DNA of 64,000 nt from UMGS1958 sp045542415 (lineage in GTDB: Bacteria > Bacillota > Clostridia > UBA1381). Shown piece after piece: positions 32,612 through 43,156 of this stretch. The stretch is from positions 1 through 64,000 of the forward strand of contig JAZQKZ010000066.1 of assembly GCA_045542415.1 (NCBI GenBank), written 5' to 3'. The notes beneath the pieces were generated by a model that made no database searches, had not been told where the DNA came from, and worked only from the letters and a program-made list of their open reading frames with translations. Both the position numbers and the translations under genes were made by a program. Each line of letters opens with the position of its first letter. The first letter of the stretch is position 1.

Positions 32612-35218
32612 TTAATTTTTGCGAATTGCTGCAGCTCTATCTCCCTGCATGTAGATTGTCCATACTTCTGCGTCAGCTTTCGCCTCGCCTGTTGTTACGT
32701 TTACCAATCTGCCGTTTTCGTCGTACTCGATTGACAATGTCTTTGTCGGTGTTTCCTCCGCAGCCTCAACCTTGTATTCGCTGAAAGATGCCTGTGCATA
32801 GTACGGCACCATGCTTAATGCGTCGTTTGCATCTGTTGCAAGTCCGATATAGAGCGTCTTTTCCCAGCCTGTTATATCAATTTCCATCGGCTTTCTGTCG
32901 TTATTTGTCCAGTCAATACCGTCGTTTGATACTGATACTGTAAGAGTGTCGCCTTTTCTTTCCATCTTCATGTATGAGGGCATCGGGTACTTGTTTGAGC
33001 TGTTGTTTGCTTCACTGCCGTCCTCAAGCGGTAAGAATACGCTTGCATTCTCGCCGTTCACACGCTTAACAACAGTGATGTTCTCACCGCCCTTTAACCA
33101 GCCGTCACCGAGCATTACCATATCCGAATCTGCCGCAAGACTCTCACGAACCATAATTCCCGATAATGCACCGTTCTCGAACTTCGGAATATCAGCAATC
33201 TTTGTTGTAACTGTGAAATCGCCTGTTACAAAGCCGTATGCAAAGTCGCACTTGTCAGCCTCGCCACCTACGTTACCGCTTCCGGCTACTGTGTAAGTGT
33301 CAGTTTCGGCATCGTACCATGCTGTTCCCTGACCGTCGAATGCAACCTCACCAAGCTGTTTGGTTGCAAAGATTTCTCCGTCAAGTCCTTTGCCGTTTAC
33401 ATATACGATTGATGTCGGTGAATCTGTTTTTTCGCCTTTCTCATTATATGCTCTTGCAAAGATATAATGTACACCCGGTTTAAGTTCTATACTATGAGTT
33501 TTGTCATTTGGCTTACAAGTTTTCAATAGAGTAGTCCCATCGTATATCTCTATCTTAACAAGATTCTTACCGTCATTATATATGTAGTCGTCCAAAATCT
33601 CACTATTCAAACACGAATAGTCATATGTAACTACACTAAATATAAACTTTTCATCTTCGTCTATAACAGTCCAAAAGCCGTTTCCACTTGTCTTTTCACC
33701 ATATCTGCCCTTAATCCAACCTTCATCCCTGTTACCTTCGATAACATAATCAACATCTGCAATCGGTTGACCCGCTATTTGTATTATGGAATTAGTAGGT
33801 GTGTCCTGCTCAGCAGTCCAATCGTTCACATAAGCCTCAATCCATGTATAGCCTGCAAATTCGCCGTCCTTTACAATATCCGTTTCCTTTGCATCGCCCA
33901 TGTTATTCTCAGCTTTCCACTCAGCCGGAATCTCAAACTTACGCTCCTCCGAAGTAATGCTTGTCAAGCCGCCAACCTCTTCATCCTGGTTGATGATTCT
34001 GCCTGTGCCGTTTCTTACATCATTAATTACTCTTGCATCAATGCTGTCACGTCTCGGAAGTGATGCACCGACAGTTGCAAGTACGTCCTCGAACGCTTCC
34101 TCTGCACTCTGATACGGTATTGCATACTCGCCCATATCTACCGGCTCACTTAAGCGATTTATGTTCGCCTGGTTCTTAACCGTATCGTTATGATTCCAGT
34201 TATTTGCCGTTGTTTCCTCGTCGCCCCATACATAGTTGTTCTCAATATAGAACTCACCCTTTAAGACCTCGCCATTATACATGGTTTTTCCGTCATTTGT
34301 AGCCTCAAATACACGGCTTCTTACATGGTCGCCGTTATCCTTGGTTGACGGTCCGAACTTGTAATAGTTGTCGCGGATATTAACTCTTGTTGTATATTCG
34401 GGAGTTGAGAACTGCTCCATCTTATTATATGAATACGGCTCACCGCCATAGATTGAGTTGATACCCCAGTTATAGATTACGTTGTTCACGATATCCGTTG
34501 ACTTCAAGTTTCTGTCAAGTCTCGGATTACGGCTGTCGTTATGTGCCATTAAGTTATGGTGGAAGCTCACATACTCACCGCCTGTGATACCGCCATATCC
34601 ATGTGAACCCTTGATATGTGTTGACATTCTCAAAGCCTCTGACGAGATACAATACTGTACCGTCACATTCTTCGCCGGCTCCTTGCCCTCTTTCTCAACC
34701 GAGCCTGCGTAGAGTGTCAACAGCTCGTCAACGCCCCAGCTTACCGAGCAATGGTCAACGATGATATTATCAATCCATCTGCCGCCCAAGCCGTCCGGCT
34801 CGCCGTTATTCTTATCCGTCGGACGAACTCGCATATATCGCATGATGATATTATCCGCACACAGTTCAACATCTGCACCTGTGATTGTGATACCGTCACC
34901 CGGTGCTGTCTGACCTAAAATTGTTAAGTTCGGCTGTGTAATCTTGATTTTCTTCGGGATTTCGATTATACCCGAAACATCAAACACTATAATTCTATTC
35001 GGCTGCGATACCGCATCTGCAAATGAGCCCTCGCCCTCTGCGTTGAGGTTTGTTACATGGTAAACCTCGATTGCTTCACCGCCTCTTGCACCGGTGGTGT
35101 ATTTACCGCCGCCCTCTGCACCCGGGAATGCAAGAAGCTTCGCATCGTCCGCCATTACCGGCACTGACATTGAAGCCGCAATCGCCGCCGCACTAAGTAA
35201 TGATATGATTTTTTTCAT
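32612..35218 (-). CDS. secreted pectate lyase, polysaccharide lyase family 1 type, with C-terminal accessory modules
   Basis: This 868-residue enzyme would cleave polygalacturonate by beta-elimination. A signal peptide ends near residue 23. The right-handed beta-helix lyase domain (about 28-390) has FPGAEGGGKYTTGARGG, VDHCSVSWGVDEL (about 155-167) and RNPRLDR (about 230), typical PL1 segments with the catalytic Arg. A middle region of unclear fold follows. From about 640 a module resembling DUF1349 / concanavalin-like domains contains FTVTTKIADIPKFENGALSGIM-type strands. The end (about 825-868) carries IEYDENGRLVNV, a motif also in the 2517-residue neighbour. No SLH module is present, so it is probably released. 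AAGGAG precedes the start. Confidence 0.9.
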   Translation of the reverse strand: MKKIISLLSAAAIAASMSVPVMADDAKLLAFPGAEGGGKYTTGARGGEAIEVYHVTNLNAEGEGSFADAVSQPNRIIVFDVSGIIEIPKKIKITQPNLTILGQTAPGDGITITGADVELCADNIIMRYMRVRPTDKNNGEPDGLGGRWIDNIIVDHCSVSWGVDELLTLYAGSVEKEGKEPAKNVTVQYCISSEALRMSTHIKGSHGYGGITGGEYVSFHHNLMAHNDSRNPRLDRNLKSTDIVNNVIYNWGINSIYGGEPYSYNKMEQFSTPEYTTRVNIRDNYYKFGPSTKDNGDHVRSRVFEATNDGKTMYNGEVLKGEFYIENNYVWGDEETTANNWNHNDTVKNQANINRLSEPVDMGEYAIPYQSAEEAFEDVLATVGASLPRRDSIDARVINDVRNGTGRIINQDEEVGGLTSITSEERKFEIPAEWKAENNMGDAKETDIVKDGEFAGYTWIEAYVNDWTAEQDTPTNSIIQIAGQPIADVDYVIEGNRDEGWIKGRYGEKTSGNGFWTVIDEDEKFIFSVVTYDYSCLNSEILDDYIYNDGKNLVKIEIYDGTTLLKTCKPNDKTHSIELKPGVHYIFARAYNEKGEKTDSPTSIVYVNGKGLDGEIFATKQLGEVAFDGQGTAWYDAETDTYTVAGSGNVGGEADKCDFAYGFVTGDFTVTTKIADIPKFENGALSGIMVRESLAADSDMVMLGDGWLKGGENITVVKRVNGENASVFLPLEDGSEANNSSNKYPMPSYMKMERKGDTLTVSVSNDGIDWTNNDRKPMEIDITGWEKTLYIGLATDANDALSMVPYYAQASFSEYKVEAAEETPTKTLSIEYDENGRLVNVTTGEAKADAEVWTIYMQGDRAAAIRKN

Positions 35219-35249
35219 ATATTATCTCCTTTTCAGATATGTAAGGTCG

Positions 35250-35335
35250 AACCGCATTCGCCCGCTATTAGGAATAAATCCCATGCGAACGTCACGACAT
35301 TGCAACGCAATGCGTGGGGTTCACCCCTACAATTA
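35250..35335. repeat. hairpin-rich spacer element
   Basis: On the minus strand GTAGGGGTGAACCCCAC is a small hairpin followed by GCATTGCGTTGCAATG, another self-complementary stretch, and then AATGTCGTGACG and GGGCGAATGCGG. Short elements with GTAGGGG-type hairpins recur in genomes of gut Clostridia. A shorter GGGGC-AAA-GCCCC hairpin followed by ACAATGTCGT lies at about 126-147. Confidence 0.5.
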
Positions 35336-35370
35336 GTCAAAAGAGTGCCGACAAAAGCCGGCACTCTTTA
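35336..35370 (-). terminator. terminator after the 2517-residue pectin esterase gene
   Basis: The stem AAAGAGTGCCGG / CCGGCACTCTTT-type pairing around a short loop is followed by TTTTGACT on the minus strand. Confidence 0.8.
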
Positions 35371-35379
35371 AATTTTCAA

Positions 35380-38300
35380 TTATTCAGCTATTGCCGGATA
35401 TGTTACTGTGAAACCTCTCCAGTATGAGCCTGTCGGATCACCTGCTACGATTTCAATTGTAGTTGCATCTGCAATTGTCACAGTTTCACCTGCTGACTGA
35501 CCTGTCTGTGTATAAGCTGTACCGTTGATTGTGTAGTTACCGTCGTTATAGATTGTATCAACTGTAACTGTGCTGCCTGCTAATGCCGGAACGATAAACT
35601 TTGTTCCAACGTTAACCTGTGCCCAATCCTGCCAGCTACCGTTTGCAAGCTTACCGCTTGTTGTATCAACGTCCATCTTAACGTCGATTACAGCCTCACC
35701 GATTGTTGCCTGATATACCAGGAATGCTGTCTTACCCTGGATAGCAACTACCGGAGTACCGTTCTTCTGCTGGAAGTCATATGCAACTGTTGTCTCAGCG
35801 TCACCAAGCTTTGCTGTATTAGCCTCGAATACCGGTGTTAATGTGATGTTCTCTGTTACTGTAACAGCTTCACCTGCTACATATGTATTTGTGCCGTCTG
35901 TCCAGCCTGTTAATGTTGAACCCTCAACATATAATGTTCTGTTAACCGGAATAACAGCTTCTGCACCGATTTCAACAGTCTGAGCTGTCGGAACAGTTCC
36001 CTCAGCTGCCACATCACCAAGCTCAAATGTTAATGTAGCCTCGCTCGGAATCTCTGATGCGTCAATTTCCTTAACTGCAATATACGGGAGGTAGTTACCG
36101 CCTGAGATTGAGAGTGTTGTTCCCTCACCCTTATAATATGTTGTAACTACGTTATTTGTCTTGTCACCGTGGAAGCAAGTGCCGTTATTTGTGTTAACCT
36201 TTGCAACCTCGTTACCGTCTGCATCCTTAACTATAAGGTCAGCGCCCCATGCACATGTACCTGCTGTGATCATTGCCGGGCCTGATACTTTAACTGTTGA
36301 CTTGAACCAGATTAAACCATGTACTGAAGCGTGTGTTGTAGCATCTACAACCATAACTGCATCTGCACTGTCAGCCGCAACTCTTTCACCTGCTGCGTTG
36401 ATACCGAAATCAACCTTTGTTCCTGTTGCAACCTCTTCAGCTGTAAGAAGTCCCTCACCCGAGAAGTCTGCTACAAGGTCAACCGGCTCTGCCTCCTCCG
36501 GCTCCGGAGTTGTCTCTGTATCTGAACCTGTGTCTGAGCCTGCAACTGATACTACGCTTAAGTACGGGAGCCAGAAACGTGCATTTGACTGTGCACCGTT
36601 TGTTGACGGCTCGAATGAGATTGTGAGCGTTGTAGCCTCGCCCTCATATGTGAAGTCAACACTGCCGTTGTCTGAACCGTAGCAGTTATATGTACCGTTG
36701 CCGCCTGATGTCATGCCCTGTGCTGTACCTACAACATCGTCTGATACGCCTACCACATTACCAGCTGCATCTGTTACAACAACCTTAACATCGTCATATG
36801 CACAAGTACCAACTACGATATCAACTGAACCCGGAACCTGTACCTCAATCGGACCTGTACCCTGAGCACCGTGTGAGTTGCTGTACTGCATATTCTTAAC
36901 TGTTACATATCTGTCGAATAAGAGCCAATCCTGTGTTGTTGAATCCATTGTAACGCCGCCTGCTTCGCCGTTGTTACCTGACCAGTTCATTACATAGTTG
37001 ATTGTATCGCCCTGATCCGGCTGAACGTAAAGCTCGAATGTAATTGTGATTGTTACATCCTCTGCCGGCATTACGAATGTGTTGTCCTTTGAAACCTCTA
37101 CAGCTACGCCGCTTGCAGTCTCAACCTCAAATTCGTCAATTACATAGCCGTCAGCCGGTGTTGCTGTAATAGCAACAACCTGACTTTGTGCTGCTTCTGT
37201 AGCACTAACCTCAACTGTACCGTTCTCGTAACCCTCTGTTACATTTACTTTGTATGTTGTCGGGTCATACGGTTCCGGACTTGTCGGTGTGATTACTGTG
37301 ATGTTTGAGATGTATGAGTTGCCTGTTGCAACGAGGTCAACTGTACCCTCTGCACCAACATATGTGTATGTCTTATCGCCTGTCATATCAAGACCGCCGA
37401 TTGTGTGACCCATGTTCTGATATGTCTTTGCTGTAATCTTTGTACCGTTTACTACCGGAATAGTAATAACTGTACCGGCATTACACTGTGCCCATTCATC
37501 TGTTCTGCCTACATTATAAACCTTACCGCTTGTTGCGTTGATATGAATTGACATGCCGTCCGGATCATTTGTTTCCGCTGCAGCAAGGTCAGCCTCGGCG
37601 CCCTGGAGATTTAACTCCGGAGCGCCGTTGCCTAAACCAAACTGGAAAATTGATGTATATTCTGTGAGAACGATTTCACCCTCATAGTGCTTCGGAATCC
37701 ATGCACCGAAGTAGTCCTCATCAACCATTACTGTATAGCCGTTTGTTGCCATTGTTCCGTTCGGGTTGAATGTTGTACCTGATGTATCAACAGCATTGCC
37801 GTCCTTATCAGTTACACCGTCAACGTAGAGGATTGAATCTGCGAGCTCTCCGCCCATCTTTACCCATGCACCCGGAACGTCAACACCGTCTAATGTTGTG
37901 TTAAGGAATACTACCTGGCACTTTGCTCCGCCCCAGTTTCTTCCCCAACCGCCTGCTGCGAACTGGTTATCTGTATAATACTTTGAATTTGTTACTGTAC
38001 AATCCTTGAATAAGTAACCATTGTTTGCAAGGTTCGGTGTACCTGCTGTCGGAACGCTTGATGTCTGACAAGCTGTTAAGTAACCGCCTGCTAACACGTC
38101 TGAATAACCATGCCATGCGAGTGTACAATCCTCGAAGAGAATTGAGTTACCGCCGAAGATGAAGTCTGTACCACCCTCGATGTAGCACTCCTTGAAGTAA
38201 CCGTTATAACCTGTGTAAAGTGTATCCTGTGATGAGATGAACTCACATCTGTAGCACTCATAATTTGTAGCATCGCCTGCAAATGCAGCTGCTCTCTCTG

Positions 38301-41300
38301 TTGATGTCTTTGCCTTTGCATCAAAGCCCTCAACAGTTCTGTCCGGCTTACCGCCGTCTGCCGGGTCAACCTCCGGCCATACACCGTCTGCTAACTCGTC
38401 TGCAACTACTCTACAGTTGAATGAGTTCTCGAATATAATGTTCTCAGCTAAGAAGCCTGTTGCTGCTACTCTTAATGTACAACCCCAACGTGTAGCTGTA
38501 CTCTTTGCTGTTCTCTCAACATAGTGCTGCTCTGAATAGTAGCCGTTGTTTGCTGAGTAGTAAACATAGCCGATACCATAGTACCATGTGAGTACCGGTC
38601 TGTTAGCCTCGTCAGCTGCCTTTAAAGTTACGTTTGCAACATTAACTGTTACCTGCTCACAGTATGTACCCGGATCAACAACGATAGCTGTTCTGCCAGC
38701 CTCACCTGACGGTCTGTTAGTCATTGCCTTGATAGCATTAACTGCATCTGTGATTGTCTTAAATTCCTTATCTGCACCAACTGTTACAGTGTCACGCCAC
38801 TCTTCTGCAACAACATCCTTTGTGAAGAGGAGGTTCTTGAACGGTGTTGTGTCGCCTGCTGCCATTGTATATGTCTTTGAAAGGTCTGACATTGTCCAAC
38901 CTGTTACATCTGATGTTGTAACGTCATATACATGGTTCGGTGTAAGTACTACGCTTAATGCGTACTCAGCCTCCGGCATCTCCTTATCAGCACCTACAGC
39001 TGAAATTGTAGCTGTCTCTGTGATTGTCGGATCGTCCTGAGCTGTGAATGTTACTGTTACGCCTGTCATATCAAGACCGTGTGAAACGATTTCACCTGTA
39101 ACCTCTGTATCCTTAATCTCTAAGAGATCGATATCAAAAGTCTTATCAGCCTTTGCGATATAAACTTCCTTAGTGTCAAGAGTTGCACAAATCTGCTCCT
39201 CATAGCCCTCAACTGTAATTGCATATGTTGATCTCTGAACAAGATCTACTGAATATGTTGAACCATAAGCAACCTTTGTTGCCTCGCCTGTCTCTACATT
39301 TGTGAATACAAGGTTCTTACCTGTCATATCGATTGAACCTGTGTAGTTAACGTTACCTGAAAGGTTTCTGTAAACAATCTGGTTCGGATCATAGTACTCT
39401 ACAAAGATAGCGAAGATGTTCTTGTTTGAACCGCCGCCATATACTGATACAGCACCCTTTGACGGATCCTCGATATCAGCTGTTAATACTGTTACGCCCG
39501 CCTCTGAGTTCTTGCTCTCAACAATTGAACCTGCCTGAGCGATGTTCATTGTTCTACCTGCACTGCCGTTACCGTCGAATACTACAGTAACTGTACAAGC
39601 CTGCTTCGGTACGAATGATAATGATCTGTTTGTCTCATTACCTGTACCACCGCACCATCCTCTTGTGAATGTGTAAGCTGTACCATCAATGTGTGTGTAT
39701 TCAGCTGTTCTTGCCTTCTCTGTGAAGTTCGGGTAAACTGTGAGTCCGTTAACTGTTGTAGCCTCTTTTACTGCAATCGCATTATCAAATGCACTGTCAT
39801 CTGCTCTCCAGAGAACATCCGCCGGAAGCTCACCCGGTGCTAATGTCGGCTCCGGAGTCGGTGTAGCTGTCGGAACCGGTGTCGGCTCTACTTCGTCACC
39901 GCCCGGATATCTCGGTAATGTATAATCCGGCTCAACTAAGCTCTCTGTCTTTGTAAATGCCATATTCTCACCCGGAATTACCTGATTCTCGCCCTTAACC
40001 GGCTGGATAAGGTTGTATAAGAAGTATAACTCCTTAGCAGCCTTTGCTCTTGTTACGATTACTGTCGGCTCCATCTCTGTGCCGTTCTTCATCGAGCCTC
40101 TTGCAATGCCTGCCTCACTTCTCATAAGACCTAAGTTATAAACTTCCTTAACCTTTGCATAAAGCGGAGCTGCGATAGCTTCCTTATCTGTAATTACACC
40201 CCAGCCTACTAACGGGTAGTACTGTGCTGCACTACCTGTGAGGTTCGGATCATACTCCGGACTATCAGGTGTAACTGTTGTGCCGTTGTAATCTGTCATG
40301 TACTTCGGCTTATTCCATGTGCCGTCTGATGCCTTGCCGAACTTAGCCTCGTATGCATCATAAATGATAGCTGCCATAGCTTCTCTTGTTAATGCAGCCT
40401 TACCTGAAATCGGTGTGTAATCTACTAACTCCGGCTCCGGTGTTGCATTCGGGTCCGGTGTAGCTGTCGGAGCAGGTGTCGGAATGCTTGCCGCATCAAT
40501 GAATCTGATACCGTAAACCTCACCTGTACCGCCGCGTTCAAATACGCAGTATGTTGTACCTGCCTTTAAGTCAGCCTCGATTGTCGGGAACTGTGATGCA
40601 CCCGTATCGTTTGCAAACTCACCCATTGTATTTGAGCCGTCTGTAACCTTCATTGTCTTGCCTGTGCCGACCTTAGCCTCAATGTAGAGTCTTCCGTCAA
40701 CCTTCGGTGTAACAAGGAGACCGATCGAGCCTGCCTTACCTGCTACTGTTGCCGGATCACCGCTGTAATCCTTGTCAAGTCTTAACTGGAAGCAGAGGTT
40801 TGATGCGAATGAACCGCCGCCTACCTTAACTGTTGAAGCGTCACCGCATGCTACTACTGTTACGTTTGATGTATCCATCATTACGTCGCCTGCTGTAATT
40901 GTATCGCCCTCTGTGTACTTCTCGCTTACTGCTAAGTAATCGCCGCCTAAATCATCTGATAATGAAGCCACTTCTGAGACTGCCGCCTTTTCAACAACTG
41001 CCGGCTTCATGCTGTTCAAGTCATCCCATACGAATACCTTTGCACCATCTACAGCATCAACTGTACCGTCGTACTTGATATCCTCTGACTTAACGCTTAC
41101 TAATCTGCCGTCAGCATCATATGTAGCCACAATCTTAACTGCATCTACTGTTACAACCGGTGCATCTGTTGCAGGCACATCTGTCGGTGCATCTGTTGCA
41201 GGTGCATCTGTCACTGTAACATCTTCATCATCCATGTATTCGCTTAATACGCTTTCATCTAAGCCCCAAAGCTCTGTTAAAGCCTTAGCGAAACCGCCGA

Positions 41301-42933
41301 CTGTCATATCCTTATCCGGATAGAAATTGCCCTCGCTGTCCTTTGACATAACGCCAAGCTGAAGAACCTTCTCGATCTGGTTTCTGTAATAAGCATTGTT
41401 GCCCTGTGATGTAGCATCTGCTGATGTATTGCCGATTGTTGAAACGTCGTTAGCCATTTCCGGGAATACATGTTCTGTCCAGTTGCCGTCCTCACAAGCC
41501 TTCTTTACATCATCACTGAGAAGGTCTGAGAGAGCACCCTTCTGAGCATAGATATCCTCAGCAATGATTCTTGCCCACTGCTTTGCAGCAGCTTCCTTAT
41601 AGTGTGTACCGTCAATCTTGTTGTCCGGGTGACCGTTTGCATATGAACCGCTGTTGGTCTTACCTGCTGTTTCACCGGCCTCGATTGACATGTAGATGTG
41701 CTTTGCTTCCTCTGTGCCGATTGCATTGAGGTAGTCGATAGCACCGCTGAAAAGGTCAACGAATAAAACGCCCTCTGTATTAGCTGCTGCTTCCTTTAAG
41801 ATTACCGGCGAATTCGGTGTGAAGTAATCTCTCGGAGCACCTGAACCTGTAAGTCTCGGCATTGATGATACGAGAACCGGAGTAACACCCATAGCCTTCA
41901 TTGACGGGATATATACCTTATATAACCAGTTCTTGTATGTAGCTTCGTTTGAACCACGTCCGAAACGAGCCTGCGGACCTGCTGTTGCACCTGTTGACTC
42001 ATCGTTGTGCGCTGAGTGAATGAACACATAGTCGCCCGGCTTTGAGGCTGCTAATACATCATTGAAACGACCTTCCTGATAATTAGCCTTCATTGAACGT
42101 CCGCCCATTGAATAGTTAATTACATTAACCTTATCTAAATCAAACATCTTATAGAGAACCTGACCGTAACCGCTCATGCCGTTCTCTTCCCATGTATATG
42201 TCTTCTGTGTTGAGTCACCTAAAACAAATACTGTCGGCTTTGCACCTGCTTCCTCTAAAGCAATCGGTGTGATTGTGATTGACTTAACACCTACTGTCTT
42301 AGGTGCATCTGCACTCGGCTTTAATGCCGGCTCAACCTCAACCTCGATAAAGCCTTCGCCTGATACATAGTCATATGACCATGCGTTATCTGTCCATGAA
42401 GCAACGCCTGTCTTGTTGACAAGACCTGCACTGTCCCAAGCACCACCGCTTGTAAGACGTGATGCCTGCATACCTGAAATTGCAACAGAAGTATTATCCT
42501 TTGCTGTTCCATCAATACCTACTACTGTTACATTGTACATACCCGGCTCTACATCAACCTTGAATACTAAACCACCGTAGTTTTCAGCATCGATATAGCT
42601 ACCGTCGCTTTCTGTTACCTTTGCACCGCCGTCGAGTGTGATTGACTCAACTGCTGCAACAGTTCTTCCTGTTCCCTCTGTTGCGTCGCTGTCATCTGTA
42701 ACTGTATATGAAGCTACTGATGTTGTTGTACTAACAAAGCCTGAACCTGTTTCTGCTGAGTATGCCGGAACTGCTGACATTGATGTGAAATCAAATGTCT
42801 TAGCCTCTGAAAGCACTGCATACTCATTGCCAACTGCTGTCTCTGCCGGAGCTGCTGAAGCCGAGAAGCCTGTGAAGCAGCTTGCGAGCATAGCTGTTGA
42901 AAGTACTGCACTTAAAATGCGTGACTTTTTCAT
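35380..42933 (-). CDS. giant secreted pectin esterase: rhamnogalacturonan-acetylesterase-like and pectin methylesterase domains with SLH-like modules
   Basis: The protein has 2517 residues. A signal peptide ends near 27. A beta-rich domain (about 45-225) leads into an SGNH esterase of the rhamnogalacturonan acetylesterase type (about 228-455), with LGDST near 237, IHSAHNDE and IDGTHYKE near 439. An SLH-like module (about 508-560), a YDADGRLVSV module (about 597-640), a carbohydrate-binding-like region (about 690-820) and SLH-like modules (about 835-975) follow. After a Pro/Thr linker comes a CE8 pectin methylesterase (about 1380-1740) with SSQDTLYTGYNGYFKEC (near 1568), GGTDFIFGGNS and GWGRNWGG. 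The C-terminal part has a divergent bacterial repeat (about 1890-1970) and repeated beta-rich, CBM-like regions. It would remove acetyl and methyl esters at the cell surface so that lyases can act. Confidence 0.88.
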   Translation of the reverse strand: MKKSRILSAVLSTAMLASCFTGFSASAAPAETAVGNEYAVLSEAKTFDFTSMSAVPAYSAETGSGFVSTTTSVASYTVTDDSDATEGTGRTVAAVESITLDGGAKVTESDGSYIDAENYGGLVFKVDVEPGMYNVTVVGIDGTAKDNTSVAISGMQASRLTSGGAWDSAGLVNKTGVASWTDNAWSYDYVSGEGFIEVEVEPALKPSADAPKTVGVKSITITPIALEEAGAKPTVFVLGDSTQKTYTWEENGMSGYGQVLYKMFDLDKVNVINYSMGGRSMKANYQEGRFNDVLAASKPGDYVFIHSAHNDESTGATAGPQARFGRGSNEATYKNWLYKVYIPSMKAMGVTPVLVSSMPRLTGSGAPRDYFTPNSPVILKEAAANTEGVLFVDLFSGAIDYLNAIGTEEAKHIYMSIEAGETAGKTNSGSYANGHPDNKIDGTHYKEAAAKQWARIIAEDIYAQKGALSDLLSDDVKKACEDGNWTEHVFPEMANDVSTIGNTSADATSQGNNAYYRNQIEKVLQLGVMSKDSEGNFYPDKDMTVGGFAKALTELWGLDESVLSEYMDDEDVTVTDAPATDAPTDVPATDAPVVTVDAVKIVATYDADGRLVSVKSEDIKYDGTVDAVDGAKVFVWDDLNSMKPAVVEKAAVSEVASLSDDLGGDYLAVSEKYTEGDTITAGDVMMDTSNVTVVACGDASTVKVGGGSFASNLCFQLRLDKDYSGDPATVAGKAGSIGLLVTPKVDGRLYIEAKVGTGKTMKVTDGSNTMGEFANDTGASQFPTIEADLKAGTTYCVFERGGTGEVYGIRFIDAASIPTPAPTATPDPNATPEPELVDYTPISGKAALTREAMAAIIYDAYEAKFGKASDGTWNKPKYMTDYNGTTVTPDSPEYDPNLTGSAAQYYPLVGWGVITDKEAIAAPLYAKVKEVYNLGLMRSEAGIARGSMKNGTEMEPTVIVTRAKAAKELYFLYNLIQPVKGENQVIPGENMAFTKTESLVEPDYTLPRYPGGDEVEPTPVPTATPTPEPTLAPGELPADVLWRADDSAFDNAIAVKEATTVNGLTVYPNFTEKARTAEYTHIDGTAYTFTRGWCGGTGNETNRSLSFVPKQACTVTVVFDGNGSAGRTMNIAQAGSIVESKNSEAGVTVLTADIEDPSKGAVSVYGGGSNKNIFAIFVEYYDPNQIVYRNLSGNVNYTGSIDMTGKNLVFTNVETGEATKVAYGSTYSVDLVQRSTYAITVEGYEEQICATLDTKEVYIAKADKTFDIDLLEIKDTEVTGEIVSHGLDMTGVTVTFTAQDDPTITETATISAVGADKEMPEAEYALSVVLTPNHVYDVTTSDVTGWTMSDLSKTYTMAAGDTTPFKNLLFTKDVVAEEWRDTVTVGADKEFKTITDAVNAIKAMTNRPSGEAGRTAIVVDPGTYCEQVTVNVANVTLKAADEANRPVLTWYYGIGYVYYSANNGYYSEQHYVERTAKSTATRWGCTLRVAATGFLAENIIFENSFNCRVVADELADGVWPEVDPADGGKPDRTVEGFDAKAKTSTERAAAFAGDATNYECYRCEFISSQDTLYTGYNGYFKECYIEGGTDFIFGGNSILFEDCTLAWHGYSDVLAGGYLTACQTSSVPTAGTPNLANNGYLFKDCTVTNSKYYTDNQFAAGGWGRNWGGAKCQVVFLNTTLDGVDVPGAWVKMGGELADSILYVDGVTDKDGNAVDTSGTTFNPNGTMATNGYTVMVDEDYFGAWIPKHYEGEIVLTEYTSIFQFGLGNGAPELNLQGAEADLAAAETNDPDGMSIHINATSGKVYNVGRTDEWAQCNAGTVITIPVVNGTKITAKTYQNMGHTIGGLDMTGDKTYTYVGAEGTVDLVATGNSYISNITVITPTSPEPYDPTTYKVNVTEGYENGTVEVSATEAAQSQVVAITATPADGYVIDEFEVETASGVAVEVSKDNTFVMPAEDVTITITFELYVQPDQGDTINYVMNWSGNNGEAGGVTMDSTTQDWLLFDRYVTVKNMQYSNSHGAQGTGPIEVQVPGSVDIVVGTCAYDDVKVVVTDAAGNVVGVSDDVVGTAQGMTSGGNGTYNCYGSDNGSVDFTYEGEATTLTISFEPSTNGAQSNARFWLPYLSVVSVAGSDTGSDTETTPEPEEAEPVDLVADFSGEGLLTAEEVATGTKVDFGINAAGERVAADSADAVMVVDATTHASVHGLIWFKSTVKVSGPAMITAGTCAWGADLIVKDADGNEVAKVNTNNGTCFHGDKTNNVVTTYYKGEGTTLSISGGNYLPYIAVKEIDASEIPSEATLTFELGDVAAEGTVPTAQTVEIGAEAVIPVNRTLYVEGSTLTGWTDGTNTYVAGEAVTVTENITLTPVFEANTAKLGDAETTVAYDFQQKNGTPVVAIQGKTAFLVYQATIGEAVIDVKMDVDTTSGKLANGSWQDWAQVNVGTKFIVPALAGSTVTVDTIYNDGNYTINGTAYTQTGQSAGETVTIADATTIEIVAGDPTGSYWRGFTVTYPAIAE

Positions 42934-43094
42934 AAAACGTCCTCCTTAAACTCATTACCCATATCTCTCTCATAATACAGGCGATTTTATTTGATGATAT
43001 AATTTTACTACAAATTTATAATTGTTGCCACTGAAATTTTGCCTTTTTTTAGTACTTTTTTGTAGATTTTAACCAAACAACCCCAAACTTTCTC

Positions 43095-43123
43095 TTGACA
43101 GCTTTATAGATATAGATTATAAT
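43095..43123 (+). promoter_or_regulatory. consensus promoter of the CCA-enzyme homologue
   Basis: TTGACA (43095-43100) and TATAAT (43118-43123) have a 17-base spacer, a perfect consensus. The start codon follows about 33 bases later. Confidence 0.85.
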
Positions 43124-43156
43124 ATAATAGGAGATTTATGAAAGGAGGCTCAGGAT

